Part shown: one piece after another, positions 1 to 7,660 of the stretch
Layout: each line of letters starts with the position of its first letter
Numbering within the stretch: the first letter of the stretch is position 1
Assembly (NCBI GenBank): GCA_025050535.1
Contig: JALBVF010000013.1
Span: forward strand, 1 to 33,732
Origin: Candidatus Protistibacter heckmannii
GTDB taxonomy: Bacteria; Pseudomonadota; Gammaproteobacteria; Burkholderiales; Burkholderiaceae
Direction: 5' to 3'
Length of the DNA: 33,732 bases
Translations under genes and position numbers: made by a program
Notes under the pieces: model-generated
What the model saw: the letters and a program-made list of their open reading frames with translations, nothing else
Told to the model about the DNA's origin: nothing
Databases searched by the model: none

Positions 1-54
1 TCCGAACGCATGAAATCCTACTTCCAGGATCCGCGCGTCAAATACGCCGCATGA
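1..54 (+). CDS. IS630 family transposase, C-terminal end only (partial)
   Basis: The frame is open from the first base and ends at TGA 52-54. It encodes SERMKSYFQD...VKYAA, the C-terminal tail of the same transposase type as the copy at 19061-20044. The DDE catalytic core lies upstream of the window, so whether this copy is functional cannot be judged here. An ATG at 50-52 overlaps the stop, but the frame it opens closes near 125 without joining petA. Confidence 0.8.
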   Translation, partial: SERMKSYFQDPRVKYAA

Positions 55-76
55 AAACTTCTTCCTGCCGAATCAA
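1..76 (+). mobile_element. 3' end of an IS630-family element (copy A)
   Basis: The first 76 bases match the right end of the full IS630 element at 18944-20066 with seven mismatches. They include the last 17 transposase codons (ending VKYAA, stop at 52-54) and the terminal inverted repeat ending CTGCCGAATCAA. The base pair TA follows at 77-78, as expected for IS630/Tc1-type insertion at TA. The rest of the element lies outside the window. The mismatches show that this copy and the internal one are not recent duplicates. Confidence 0.85.
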
Positions 77-94
77 TAATGCATTGGGTATAAT
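66..94 (+). promoter_or_regulatory. Putative petABC promoter with a perfect -10 next to the IS end
   Basis: A perfect TATAAT lies at 89-94, within the decamer TATAATCGCG that also precedes hemA and murB. It is 43 bases before the petA ATG. A -35 hexamer at 17-base spacing would fall at 66-71 (TGCCGA), inside the IS inverted repeat, and matches the consensus poorly. The IS insertion therefore seems to have replaced the native -35 region, leaving a hybrid or a -10-dominated promoter. The -10 is clear; the -35 and its effect are inference. Confidence 0.55.
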
Positions 95-136
95 CGCGAA
101 ATTGCAATATATCGATATTGTTTTTTGAGGTTCGGG

Positions 137-739
137 ATGAGTGACCAGAAAAATGTGGATAAAAGCCGGCGCAACTGGCTGATTGCAACATCGGTAACCG
201 GTGGCATAGGCTGCGTCGCGGTGGCATTGCCGCTGGTCAGCACCTTCGCACCATCCGAGAAGGCAAAGGCGGCGGGCGCGCCCGTCGAAGTGGACATCGG
301 CGGCATGGCGCCTGGCGAGATGCGTACCGTCGAATGGCGCGGCAAGCCCGTCTGGGTCGTGCGCCGCACGCCGGAGATGATCGCTTCGCTGAAGAAGGTG
401 GACGGCGAGGTGGCCGACCCCAACTCCGAGCGCAAGCCCTCCGAACTGACCCCCGAATACGCGCGCAACGAATACCGCTCGATCAAGTCGGAATATCTGG
501 TCGTGGTCGGCATCTGCACGCACCTGGGCTGCTCGCCCGGCGCCAAGTTCCAGACCGGCGCGCAGCCTTCGCTGCCCGACGACTGGCAAGGCGGCTTCCT
601 GTGCCCCTGCCACGGTTCGACCTTCGACCTGGCCGGCCGCGTGTTCAAGAACAAGCCTGCTCCCGACAACCTTGAAGTGCCGCCGTACCAGTATCTGTCC
701 GATACCCGGCTGCTCATCGGCGAAGACAAGAAGACCTGA
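137..739 (+). CDS. petA: Ubiquinol-cytochrome c reductase, Rieske iron-sulfur subunit
   Basis: This is the Rieske [2Fe-2S] subunit of the cytochrome bc1 complex, which takes electrons from ubiquinol at the periplasmic face and passes them to cytochrome c1. The 200-residue protein has the two cluster-binding boxes CTHLGC (about residues 127-132) and CPCHGS (about 156-161). Near the N-terminus, SRRNWL at residues 10-15 precedes a hydrophobic anchor (about 14-34), the usual Tat-type signal anchor of Rieske proteins. I chose ATG 137 because the family begins M-S-D; a TTG at 125 would only add four residues. petB follows after 48 bases, so this is the first gene of petABC. No damage is visible. 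The gene begins about 60 bases after an IS630 end. Confidence 0.96.
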   Translation: MSDQKNVDKSRRNWLIATSVTGGIGCVAVALPLVSTFAPSEKAKAAGAPVEVDIGGMAPGEMRTVEWRGKPVWVVRRTPEMIASLKKVDGEVADPNSERKPSELTPEYARNEYRSIKSEYLVVVGICTHLGCSPGAKFQTGAQPSLPDDWQGGFLCPCHGSTFDLAGRVFKNKPAPDNLEVPPYQYLSDTRLLIGEDKKT

Positions 740-787
740 CCGGGCCCCGGTTCGATCCGACGTCACTAAGAAATAGACGAGAAAAAC

Positions 788-2188
788 ATGGCATTTCAAG
801 AGAAACAAGTCCCGGCCAACGCCTCTGGCGCGCAGAAGCTGATGGTCTGGGTGGACTCGCGCTTCCCTTTGACCAAGATGATCAAGGAGCACATGTCCGA
901 GTACTACGCGCCGAAGAACTTCAACTTCTGGTACTTCTTCGGCTCGCTGGCCCTGCTGGTCCTGGTCATCCAGATCGTCACCGGCATCGTCCTGGTCATG
1001 CACTACAAGCCGGACGCAGAAAAGGCCTTCCAGGCCGTCGAGTACATCATGCGCGAAGTTCCCTGGGGCTGGCTGGTGCGCTACATGCACTCCACCGGCG
1101 CCTCGATGTTCTTCGTCGTGGTCTACATGCACATGTTCCGCGGCCTGCTCTACGGTTCCTACCGCAAGCCCCGCGAGCTGGTGTGGATCTTCGGCTGCGC
1201 GATCTTCCTGTGCCTGATGGCCGAAGCCTTCTTCGGCTACCTGCTCCCCTGGGGCCAGATGTCCTACTGGGGCGCCCAGGTGATCGTGAACCTGTTCTCC
1301 GCCATCCCGCTGATCGGCCCGGACCTCTCGCTGTGGATCCGCGGCGACTACGTCGTGAGCGACGCCACGCTGAACCGCTTCTTCTCCTTCCACGTCATCG
1401 CCATTCCCCTGGTGCTGCTGGGCCTGGTCGTGGTGCACATCCTGGCGCTGCACGAAGTGGGCTCGAACAACCCGGACGGTGTGGAAATCAAGGAAAAGCT
1501 GGGCGCCGACGGCCATCCGATCGACGGCATCCCCTTCCACCCGTACTACAGCGTGCATGACCTGCTGGGCGTGGCCGTTTTCCTGTTCATCTTCGCGGTC
1601 GTCGTGTTCTTCGCGCCGGAGATGGGCGGCTACTTCCTCGAAGCCAACAACTTCATCCCGGCCGATCCGCTCAAGACCCCGCTGCACATCGCCCCGGTCT
1701 GGTACTTCACGCCGTTCTACTCGATGCTGCGCGCCACCACCTCGCAGTTCCTGCTGCCGATCTGGCTGTTCTCGGCTGTGCTCATCGGCATCATGTTCCG
1801 CAAGAACCCCAACGCCAAGGTGCAGGGCTTCTTCGTCGCGCTGCTGGTCGTCATGGGGTTCGCCTTCTACTTCCTCGACGCCAAGTTCTTCGGTGTGCTG
1901 GTGATGGGCGGAGCGGTCGTGATCCTGTTCTTCCTGCCCTGGCTGGACAAGTCGCCGGTCAAGTCGATCCGCTACCGCCCCGGCTTCCACAAGGCCATCC
2001 TCGGCGTGTTCGTTGCGGTCTTCGTGATCCTGGGCTACCTGGGCATCCAGCCGCCGTCGCCGGTGGGCGAGAAGGTCTCGCAGATCTGCACGCTGCTGTA
2101 CTTCGCCTTCTTCCTGGCCATGCCGATCTGGAGCCGCATGGGCGAATTCAAGCCGGTGCCCGACCGCGTCACCTTCGCTGCGCACTGA
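788..2188 (+). CDS. petB: Ubiquinol-cytochrome c reductase, cytochrome b subunit
   Basis: Cytochrome b is the membrane core of the bc1 complex; it binds two b-type haems and forms the Qo and Qi quinone sites. The 466-residue protein has many transmembrane helices. Paired haem-ligand histidines are visible in YMHSTGASMFFVVVYMHMF and in FFSFHVIAIPLVLLGLVVVH. The Qo-site motif is PVWY (about residues 303-306) rather than the mitochondrial PEWY; such variants occur naturally in proteobacteria. Its length and extra C-terminal hydrophobic segments fit the proteobacterial form. Its stop codon overlaps an in-frame ATG for the next reading frame, and petC follows directly. The sequence is intact. Confidence 0.96.
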   Translation: MAFQEKQVPANASGAQKLMVWVDSRFPLTKMIKEHMSEYYAPKNFNFWYFFGSLALLVLVIQIVTGIVLVMHYKPDAEKAFQAVEYIMREVPWGWLVRYMHSTGASMFFVVVYMHMFRGLLYGSYRKPRELVWIFGCAIFLCLMAEAFFGYLLPWGQMSYWGAQVIVNLFSAIPLIGPDLSLWIRGDYVVSDATLNRFFSFHVIAIPLVLLGLVVVHILALHEVGSNNPDGVEIKEKLGADGHPIDGIPFHPYYSVHDLLGVAVFLFIFAVVVFFAPEMGGYFLEANNFIPADPLKTPLHIAPVWYFTPFYSMLRATTSQFLLPIWLFSAVLIGIMFRKNPNAKVQGFFVALLVVMGFAFYFLDAKFFGVLVMGGAVVILFFLPWLDKSPVKSIRYRPGFHKAILGVFVAVFVILGYLGIQPPSPVGEKVSQICTLLYFAFFLAMPIWSRMGEFKPVPDRVTFAAH

Positions 2189-2208
2189 TGGCCTTAGGAA
2201 TAGAACAA

Positions 2209-2964
2209 ATGAACAAGCTTTTCGCCAAACTCACCGCAGCCCTGCTGATTTCCGTGGCGGCCGTGCCCACCATGGCCAACGAAGGCGGCCCGGCGCTCGA
2301 CACCGCGCCCGACCTCGTCAACAGCCTGCCCGCCCTGCAAAAGGGCGCCAAGATCTTCGTCAACTACTGTCTGAACTGCCACTCAGCATCGAGCATGCGC
2401 TACAACCGTCTGCGCGACATCGGCCTGACCGACGACGAAATCAAGGCCAACCTGCTGTTCACCAGCGACAAGGTCGGCGATCTGATGAAGACCTCCCTTG
2501 CGACCAAGGACGCCAAGGAATGGTTTGGCTCCACGCCGCCGGACCTCTCCGTCATCGCCCGCTCGCACGGCGCCGACTGGCTCTACACCTATCTGCGCAC
2601 CTTCTACCGCGACGACACCCGTCCGACCGGCTGGAACAACCTCGTCTTCCCCAACGTGGGCATGCCTCACGTGCTGTGGGAGCTGCAAGGCCAGCGCGTC
2701 GCCAAATACGAGGACGTCAAAGACCATCACGATCCCGCAAAGACCGTGCACGAGTTCAAGGGTTTCGAACAAGTCACCCCCGGCCAGCTCAAGTCGGCTG
2801 ACTACAACGAAGCCGTTGCCGATCTGGTTGCGTACCTGAACTGGATGTCAGAGCCCGCGCAGAACGACCGCCGTCGTCTGGGCGTCTGGGTCCTGCTGTT
2901 TATCGCGCTGTTCTCGGTGATGGCCTGGGGTCTGAACGCGTCTTACTGGAAAGACATCAAGTAA
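2209..2964 (+). CDS. petC: Ubiquinol-cytochrome c reductase, cytochrome c1 subunit
   Basis: Cytochrome c1 is the haem c subunit of the bc1 complex and passes electrons to soluble or membrane cytochrome c. The 251-residue protein has a Sec signal peptide (about residues 1-23, cleavage after TMA), one haem-attachment site CLNCH (about 54-58) and a C-terminal membrane anchor ending in SYWKDIK. An ATG at 2188 overlaps the petB stop and would add MALGIEQ. I prefer ATG 2209: it has the Shine-Dalgarno-like AGGAA just upstream and yields a normal signal peptide. It is the last gene of petABC, and a hairpin terminator follows at 2986. Confidence 0.95.
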   Translation: MNKLFAKLTAALLISVAAVPTMANEGGPALDTAPDLVNSLPALQKGAKIFVNYCLNCHSASSMRYNRLRDIGLTDDEIKANLLFTSDKVGDLMKTSLATKDAKEWFGSTPPDLSVIARSHGADWLYTYLRTFYRDDTRPTGWNNLVFPNVGMPHVLWELQGQRVAKYEDVKDHHDPAKTVHEFKGFEQVTPGQLKSADYNEAVADLVAYLNWMSEPAQNDRRRLGVWVLLFIALFSVMAWGLNASYWKDIK

Positions 2965-2985
2965 GCTGCTTCATCCTGACGGGCC

Positions 2986-3012
2986 AGGCGCGCCTTAATG
3001 CGCGCCTTTTGC
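2986..3012 (+). terminator. Rho-independent terminator after petABC
   Basis: AGGCGCGC (2986-2993) pairs perfectly with GCGCGCCT (3000-3007) around a 6-base loop and runs into TTTT. It sits 21 bases after the petC stop and 34 bases before sspA, so it probably ends or attenuates petABC transcription. Confidence 0.8.
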
Positions 3013-3046
3013 TTTATATCGGATACGAAAAAAGAGGAAGCCGATC

Positions 3047-3658
3047 ATGATGGTTCTGTACTCGGGCACCACCTGCCCGTTCTCCCTGCGCTGCCGGCTG
3101 GTGTTGTTCGAAAAAGGCATGGATTTCGAAATCCGCGACGTCGACCTGTTCAACAAGCCCGAGGACATCTCGGTCATGAACCCGTACGGCCAGGTGCCGG
3201 TGCTCGTCGAGCGCGACCTCATCCTCTACGAATCGAACATCATCAACGAATACATCGACGAGCGCTTCCCGCATCCGCAGCTCATGCCCGCTGATCCGGT
3301 GCAGCGCGCCCGTGCCCGCCTGTTCCTGTTCAACTTCGAGAAAGAGCTCTTCGTCCACGTCTCCACGCTGGAAAACGAAAAGGGCAAGGCCGCAGAGCGC
3401 GCCCATGAAAAGGCCCGCCTCGCCATCCGCGACCGCCTCGCCCAACTCGCGCCCATCTTCGTCAAGAACAAGTACATGATGGGCGAAGAGTTCTCCATGC
3501 TCGACGTCGCCATCGCGCCGCTGCTCTGGCGCCTGGACCACTACGGCATCGAACTCTCCAAGAACGCCGCGCCACTGATGAAGTATGCAGAGCGCATCTT
3601 CAGCCGCCCAGCCTACATCGAAGCGCTCACGCCCTCGGAAAAGGTGATGCGGCGCTGA
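3047..3658 (+). CDS. sspA: Stringent starvation protein A (glutathione-S-transferase fold)
   Basis: SspA is a GST-like protein that binds RNA polymerase and alters transcription under starvation or acid stress; it is not known to act as a transferase. The 203-residue protein has an N-terminal thioredoxin-like domain (LYSGTTCPFSLRCR near the start, NPYGQVPVLVE around residue 45) and a helical C-terminal GST domain (FSMLDVAIAPLLWRLD). ATG 3047 follows a purine-rich AGAGGAAG. sspB lies 32 bases downstream, the pairing seen in many beta- and gammaproteobacteria. No mutations are seen. Confidence 0.93.
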   Translation: MMVLYSGTTCPFSLRCRLVLFEKGMDFEIRDVDLFNKPEDISVMNPYGQVPVLVERDLILYESNIINEYIDERFPHPQLMPADPVQRARARLFLFNFEKELFVHVSTLENEKGKAAERAHEKARLAIRDRLAQLAPIFVKNKYMMGEEFSMLDVAIAPLLWRLDHYGIELSKNAAPLMKYAERIFSRPAYIEALTPSEKVMRR

Positions 3659-3690
3659 GACCTTCTGTCTCGCCGCCAACCCGCGCCACC

Positions 3691-4173
3691 ATGGAACAGC
3701 CGCCCTCCACGTCGACCAAGCCGTACATGCTGCGCGCCATCTATGAGTGGTGCACGGACAACGGCTTCACGCCGTACATCGCGGTCTTCGTGGACACGCG
3801 CACCCAGGTGCTGCCCGAGTACGTGAAGAACAACGAGATCGTGCTCAACATCTCGTTCGAAGCCACCAGCGAGCTGTCCATGGGCAACGACTGGGTCAGC
3901 TTCCGGGCGCGCTTCGGCGGCGTGCCGCGCAAGATCGACGTGCCCGTGGACAACGTCCTGGCCATCTACGCCCGCGAGAACGGCCAAGGCATGGCTTTTC
4001 CCGTCGAGCGCGCGCTGCCCGTCACCCAGGCCCGCACCGAGCACGCCCCCCCGCCCAAGCTCGCAGCCATCGACACCGAAGCGGCCGACAAGGACGCCCA
4101 GCCCACCCCCACGCCCGACCCCGATCCCAACCGCCCGGGCGGCGGCCGGCCCAGCCTCAAAGTCGTCAAATAA
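3691..4173 (+). CDS. sspB: ClpXP protease specificity-enhancing factor SspB
   Basis: SspB is an adaptor that delivers ssrA-tagged and some other substrates to ClpXP. The 160-residue protein has the compact substrate-binding domain (about residues 10-110, with PYIAVFVD, NEIVLNISFEA and GVPRKIDVPVDNVLAIYARE). A flexible linker rich in Pro, Thr and Asp follows. The C-terminal tail GGGRPSLKVVK matches the ClpX-docking XB motif of SspB proteins. Both functional ends are therefore present. It is cotranscribed with sspA by position. An IS630 remnant begins 160 bases downstream. Confidence 0.93.
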   Translation: MEQPPSTSTKPYMLRAIYEWCTDNGFTPYIAVFVDTRTQVLPEYVKNNEIVLNISFEATSELSMGNDWVSFRARFGGVPRKIDVPVDNVLAIYARENGQGMAFPVERALPVTQARTEHAPPPKLAAIDTEAADKDAQPTPTPDPDPNRPGGGRPSLKVVK

Positions 4174-4332
4174 ACCCGCCGGCGGCCGCGGCTGCCCGTG
4201 ACGACCCGCTCCATGAGGCCCCTCAGCCAACCGGGCTTGCCGTATGCTCACGCAAGCACTCGAAGCGACAAAAAGTAAATTCCGCAAAATACAAAAATAT
4301 GATATTTTTATCCATTGGAGATTCGTAAGTTA

Positions 4333-5334
4333 TTGATCCGGCACTTAAACATTGAACTTATTGAGTGATATAGAGTCTGCTGTTACATGGAAAAAATCGA
4401 CTCGAGAACGCTGCCGGTAGCCGCCCTGAACGAACGGCGCCGACGTGCGGTGAAGATGCGGCTGGATGGCGTGAGCCTGAAGGACACGGTGGCGCATGCG
4501 AGATGTCGCGCACGACGCTCATTGCGGCGGTGAAGGCGTATCGCGCGGGCGGGGTGGAAGGCCCTCGACGTTGAGCGCCCCGGGCGCCCGCAGGGTACGG
4601 GCAGAACGCTGACGGCGGAGCAGGAGCGCGAGGTTCAGCGGCTGATCCGCGACCGCACGCCCGACCAGTTGAAGATGATCTATGCGCTGTGGAGCCGCCA
4701 GGCAGTTGCCGAGTTGATCCTTAACCGATACGGCATCAAGCTGGCCGTTCGCACGATGGGCCTGTATCTGGAGCGTTGGGGCTTCACGCCGAAAAAGCCC
4801 ATGAAGAAGGCCTACGAGCAGTCGCCGGCGGCGGTGAAAAAGTGGCTCGACGAGGACTACCCGGTGATCGCCGCCTGCGCCAAGGCTGAGGGGGCCGAAA
4901 TTCACTGGGGCGACGAGACCGGCGTGCGCCGCGACGACGTGCGCGGGCGCAGCTATGCCCCGCAGGGCCAGACGCCCGTGATTCGCGTGAACAACAAGCG
5001 CCACGGCTTGTCGGTGATCTCCACCGTCACCAACAAGGGCCAGATGCGCTGGCAGGCCTTCGACGGAGCGTTGAGCGCCGACATCCTGATCGACTTCCTG
5101 CGCCGGCTGGTCAAGGATGCCGGCCGAAAGATCTACCTGATCCTGGACAACCGGCACGTGCACCACAGCAAGCCTGTGAAGGCCTGGCTGGCCGAGCACA
5201 AGCACGAGATCGAAGTCTTCTACTTGCCCAGCTACAGCCCCGAACTGAGCCCCAACGAAATGGCCAATGCCGACCTAAAGCAGGTCGTCACCAAACTCGC
5301 TCCAGCTCGCTCGAAGCTGCAACTGGTGAAGGCC
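4333..5334 (+). mobile_element. Truncated IS630-family element of a second type
   Basis: The left terminal repeat begins TTGATCCGGCACTT at 4333, directly after TA (4331-4332), and resembles the inverted repeat of the other IS630 copies. A decayed transposase follows. The element has no right end: about 100 bases of the 3' part, including the terminal repeat, are missing. It joins the inside of an Old Yellow Enzyme gene at about 5333-5340. Its transposase differs clearly from that at 19061-20044, so it is a separate IS species or an older lineage. Confidence 0.82.
4387..5334 (+). pseudogene. IS630 family transposase, frameshifted and 3'-truncated
   Basis: ATG 4387 opens MEKIDSRTLPVAALNERRRR, the helix-turn-helix N-terminus. 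The frame is lost near 4499 (continuing as EMSRTTLIAAVKAYRAGG) and again near 4553, where one extra base separates GG from WKALDVERPGRP. The main catalytic part then reads openly from about 4560, with DDE-type blocks IHWGDETG, IYLILDNRHVHH and YSPELSPNE. The protein stops matching the family after SKLQLVKA, where the DNA passes into the opposite-strand OYE gene. Two frameshifts and loss of the C-terminus make it inactive. Confidence 0.85.
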
Positions 5335-5877
5335 ATCGACGCGCTTGTTGCTGCCGTTCTGCAGGAACTGGTCGATCAGATAGCTTTTTCCGGCATGGAT
5401 TTCCACGCCGTCGAAGCCAGCGGCCAGCGCGCGGCTCGGCGAGGGCTTCACCCAGCCCTTGGCGGTGTAGGTCGCGCCTTCGAATTCGATGGCGGACGGA
5501 GCCACGGGTGCTTAGCCGCCGGTGAGGTCCACGTGCGACACGCAGCCCACGTGCAAGAGCTGCATGACGATGCGTCCGCCCTTGGCATGCACGGTGTCGG
5601 TCACGCGCTGCCAGCCGGCGATCTGGCTGTCGTCGTAGATGCCGGGCGCGCCGAGATAGCCGTGGCTGGTGTAGGCCACGGTGGCTGCTTCGCTGACGAT
5701 GAGGTCGCCGTCGGAGGCGCGCTGGCCGTAGTACTCGACCATCAGGTCGCCGGGCTCGTCGGCCGGCTGCTCGGAACACATGCGCGTGAGCGGCGCCATG
5801 ACGACGCGGTGCTTGAGCTGGATGTCGCCCAGCTTGTAGGGCAGGAATAGAAGATGGGGACGGATCGGCGTGTTCAT
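5335..5877 (-). pseudogene. NADH:flavin oxidoreductase (Old Yellow Enzyme family) remnant
   Basis: The minus-strand frame starts at ATG 5877 with LFLPYKLGDIQLKHRVVMAPLTR, the classic N-terminus of OYE/NemA flavoenzymes, which reduce activated alkenes and nitro compounds using FMN and NAD(P)H. It runs through LMVEYYGQRAS and GRIVMQLLHVGCVSH to an in-frame TAA at 5512-5514 (DLTGG, stop, APVAPSAI). After that the same frame continues, but with an internal deletion that removes the PRALE...EIPGIV region before AAGFDGVEIHAG. The gene then ends at SNKRVDG, where it meets the truncated IS630. About half of the barrel is missing. It is dead on three counts: nonsense, internal deletion and truncation. 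Confidence 0.88.
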
Positions 5878-5978
5878 AATGACTCTCTTTCGTTCATTGC
5901 CGTTTTGCTCGTGGCTGGCGGCATTCAGTTTGCTTGGAGCCGGCCTCGTTGCCGGCTCCGTTGGATTCGATGCCTTGC

Positions 5979-6696
5979 CTAGCTGGCCGTCTTGCCGCCG
6001 TTGACGGCGACGATCTGGCCGGACATGAAGCCGGCCTTGTGGGAGGCGAGGAAGAGGACCTCGTCGGCGATCTCTTCGGGGCGGCCGATGCGCTTGAGCG
6101 GCACGGCGGTGGCCATGGCAGCCTTGCGCTCGGCGCCGCCGCTGAAGCTGTCGAGCATTTCCATGTCGACGGGGCCAGGCGCGACAGCGTTGATGCGCAC
6201 GCCGAAGCCCGCAGCCTCAAGCGCCGCCGACTTGGTCAGGCCTTCCACCACGTGCTTGCTCGCCACGTACATCGACGCACCCGGCGCGCCGCGATGGCCA
6301 ATGGAGGAGGGACAGATTGACGATGCTGCCCGAGCCCTGCGCCTGCATGACGCGCAGCTCGTGCTTGAGGCTGAGCACGGTGCCAAGCACATTGGTGTCG
6401 AAGGTGGCGGCGTAGCTCTCCGCGGTCTGCGCGGTGAGCGTGCCGGGCGGGCCTTCGGTGCCGGCGTTGTTCACGGCGGCGTCAATGCGGCCGAAGCGCG
6501 CGACCGCCGCATCGACCAAGGTCTGCACCTGGGTTTCGTCGCGCACGTTGGCGCGCAGCTCGGCGGCCAGGGCCTGGCCGGCTTCTTCCTTGCGGCCGGA
6601 GACGACGAGCCGGGCGCCTTCTTGCGCGAAGGCCAGGGCGGTGGTGCGGCCGATGCCCGCGAGGGCGCCGGTGATCAGGACGACGGGAGCTTCCAC
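5979..6696 (-). pseudogene. Short-chain dehydrogenase/reductase, frameshifted
   Basis: This was a classical SDR of about 240 residues, an NAD(P)-dependent oxidoreductase of unknown substrate. The N-terminal half (6696 downward) has the Rossmann motif TGALAGIG and NNAG. Near 6305-6312 the sequence SIVNLS changes frame; the second half then carries SIGHRG, the catalytic YVASK (YxxxK), NAVAPGPVDMEM and a C-terminus ending VNGGKTAS. The shift is one extra base in a C/T-rich run. All catalytic parts exist but in two frames. It lies between the OYE remnant and the TetR gene on the same strand, and a candidate operator sits before its start. Confidence 0.87.
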
Positions 6697-6733
6697 GGTA
6701 GAGTTTCCTTGTTATGTGCGGTGCAGCGATAAT

Positions 6734-6756
6734 AAATTATGTACGAACGTATTATT
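6734..6756. promoter_or_regulatory. Candidate TetR operator upstream of the SDR gene
   Basis: An AT-rich, partly palindromic block with core TACGAACGTA lies 38 bases before the SDR start. Read on the minus strand it begins AATAATACGTTCG, which matches a second block at 7544-7565 in front of the TetR gene. The shared core is AATACGnnCG. I infer that the neighbouring TetR protein binds both. Confidence 0.5.
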
Positions 6757-6937
6757 TGAAGCAAGAAAAAATACGTTTATCCATATTAAATTTTTGAGGG
6801 AGTTCTGAAAGCCGGATCCGTCGCCGCAACCGAAAGCTGGCCAGCGATCGAAAAATCCTATTGAAACAAGGGATTGGAGAAAGGTGAGGCTGAAATGGCC
6901 GGCTTGCTCCGGCCGTTGCAGGCACCCGCGCGCCCGG

Positions 6938-7534
6938 CTAGGCGGAGCCGGTGTGGCGCAGGATGCTGGAGAACAGGATTTCCTTGAAGCGCTCCACCGG
7001 CACGGTGCTGCGCAGGGTCTTGGTCATCAGGTTGGCGCCCTGCAGGGAAGAGACGATAAAGGCCGCCGTTTCGTCGCAATCGAGGCTGGGCGATACTTCG
7101 CCGGCCTTGACCGCGGCGCGCAGGCAATGCGCGACGGCCGCCTGGACCTCGTCGAACACTTCTACCAGGCGCTGGCGGATCGGCTCACTGACTTCGCTGG
7201 CCTCCGCCGCAAAATTGCCGAATAGGCAGCCGTTGCGCATCTCGTTGCGGATCAGGCGCTCCTTGGTGCGGTCGATATAGGCGCGCAGGCGCTGCAGCGG
7301 CGGCAGCTCTTCGTTGCGCAGGGTCTCGGCCATGGTCTTGAGCGCGTTGGCGTAATACAGGTCGATCACCTCCAGGCCGAAGGCTTCCTTGGAGACGAAG
7401 TGGTTGGTGAACGAGCCCTGTGGCACGCCCGCCGCCTTGACGATGTCGCGCACGCTGGCGCCAGCGAAGCCGTGCCGGTGCACGACCTCCATGCCGACGC
7501 TCAGGATTTTTTCGCGGTGAGAGGATTTAGCCAT
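6938..7534 (-). CDS. TetR/AcrR family transcriptional regulator
   Basis: This 198-residue regulator has an N-terminal helix-turn-helix (VRDIVKAAGVPQGSFTNHFVSKEAF, about residues 27-51) and a helical ligand-binding C-terminal domain with GCLFGNFAAEAS, typical of TetR proteins with a C-terminal TetR_C-like domain. I chose ATG 7534 (MAKSSHREKIL); upstream extension only adds non-conserved residues. The reading frame is intact although its neighbours are broken. Palindromic blocks sit just before its own start and before the SDR gene, so it probably controls itself and the SDR (and perhaps the OYE). Its ligand is unknown. The region 6757-6937 downstream of it is AT-rich and holds no gene I can support. 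Confidence 0.87.
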   Translation of the reverse strand: MAKSSHREKILSVGMEVVHRHGFAGASVRDIVKAAGVPQGSFTNHFVSKEAFGLEVIDLYYANALKTMAETLRNEELPPLQRLRAYIDRTKERLIRNEMRNGCLFGNFAAEASEVSEPIRQRLVEVFDEVQAAVAHCLRAAVKAGEVSPSLDCDETAAFIVSSLQGANLMTKTLRSTVPVERFKEILFSSILRHTGSA

Positions 7535-7543
7535 GATGAGAGG

Positions 7544-7565
7544 TAATATATTCGTCCGTATTGTT
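7544..7565. promoter_or_regulatory. Candidate autoregulatory TetR operator
   Basis: The block reads, on the minus strand, AACAATACGGACGAATATAT, ending 10 bases before the TetR start codon. It shares AAnAATACGnnCGnA with the block at 6734-6756. Position and similarity suggest an autoregulatory operator. Confidence 0.5.
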
Positions 7566-7660
7566 CCTGTCAAGCCTCGCCTGCAAGTAACGGCGGCCCG
7601 GACCTCCGGACCGGAATCTGCAGGCGGGCGGGCCGCCGATTCCGCCGCCGCGGCGAAGCG

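Noticed and set aside
38-2185. A 715-codon open frame antisense to petABC
   Set aside because: It mirrors the codon bias of GC-rich petABC, its product is low-complexity (His, Asp, Arg, Glu-rich) with no recognisable motif, and petABC are certain.
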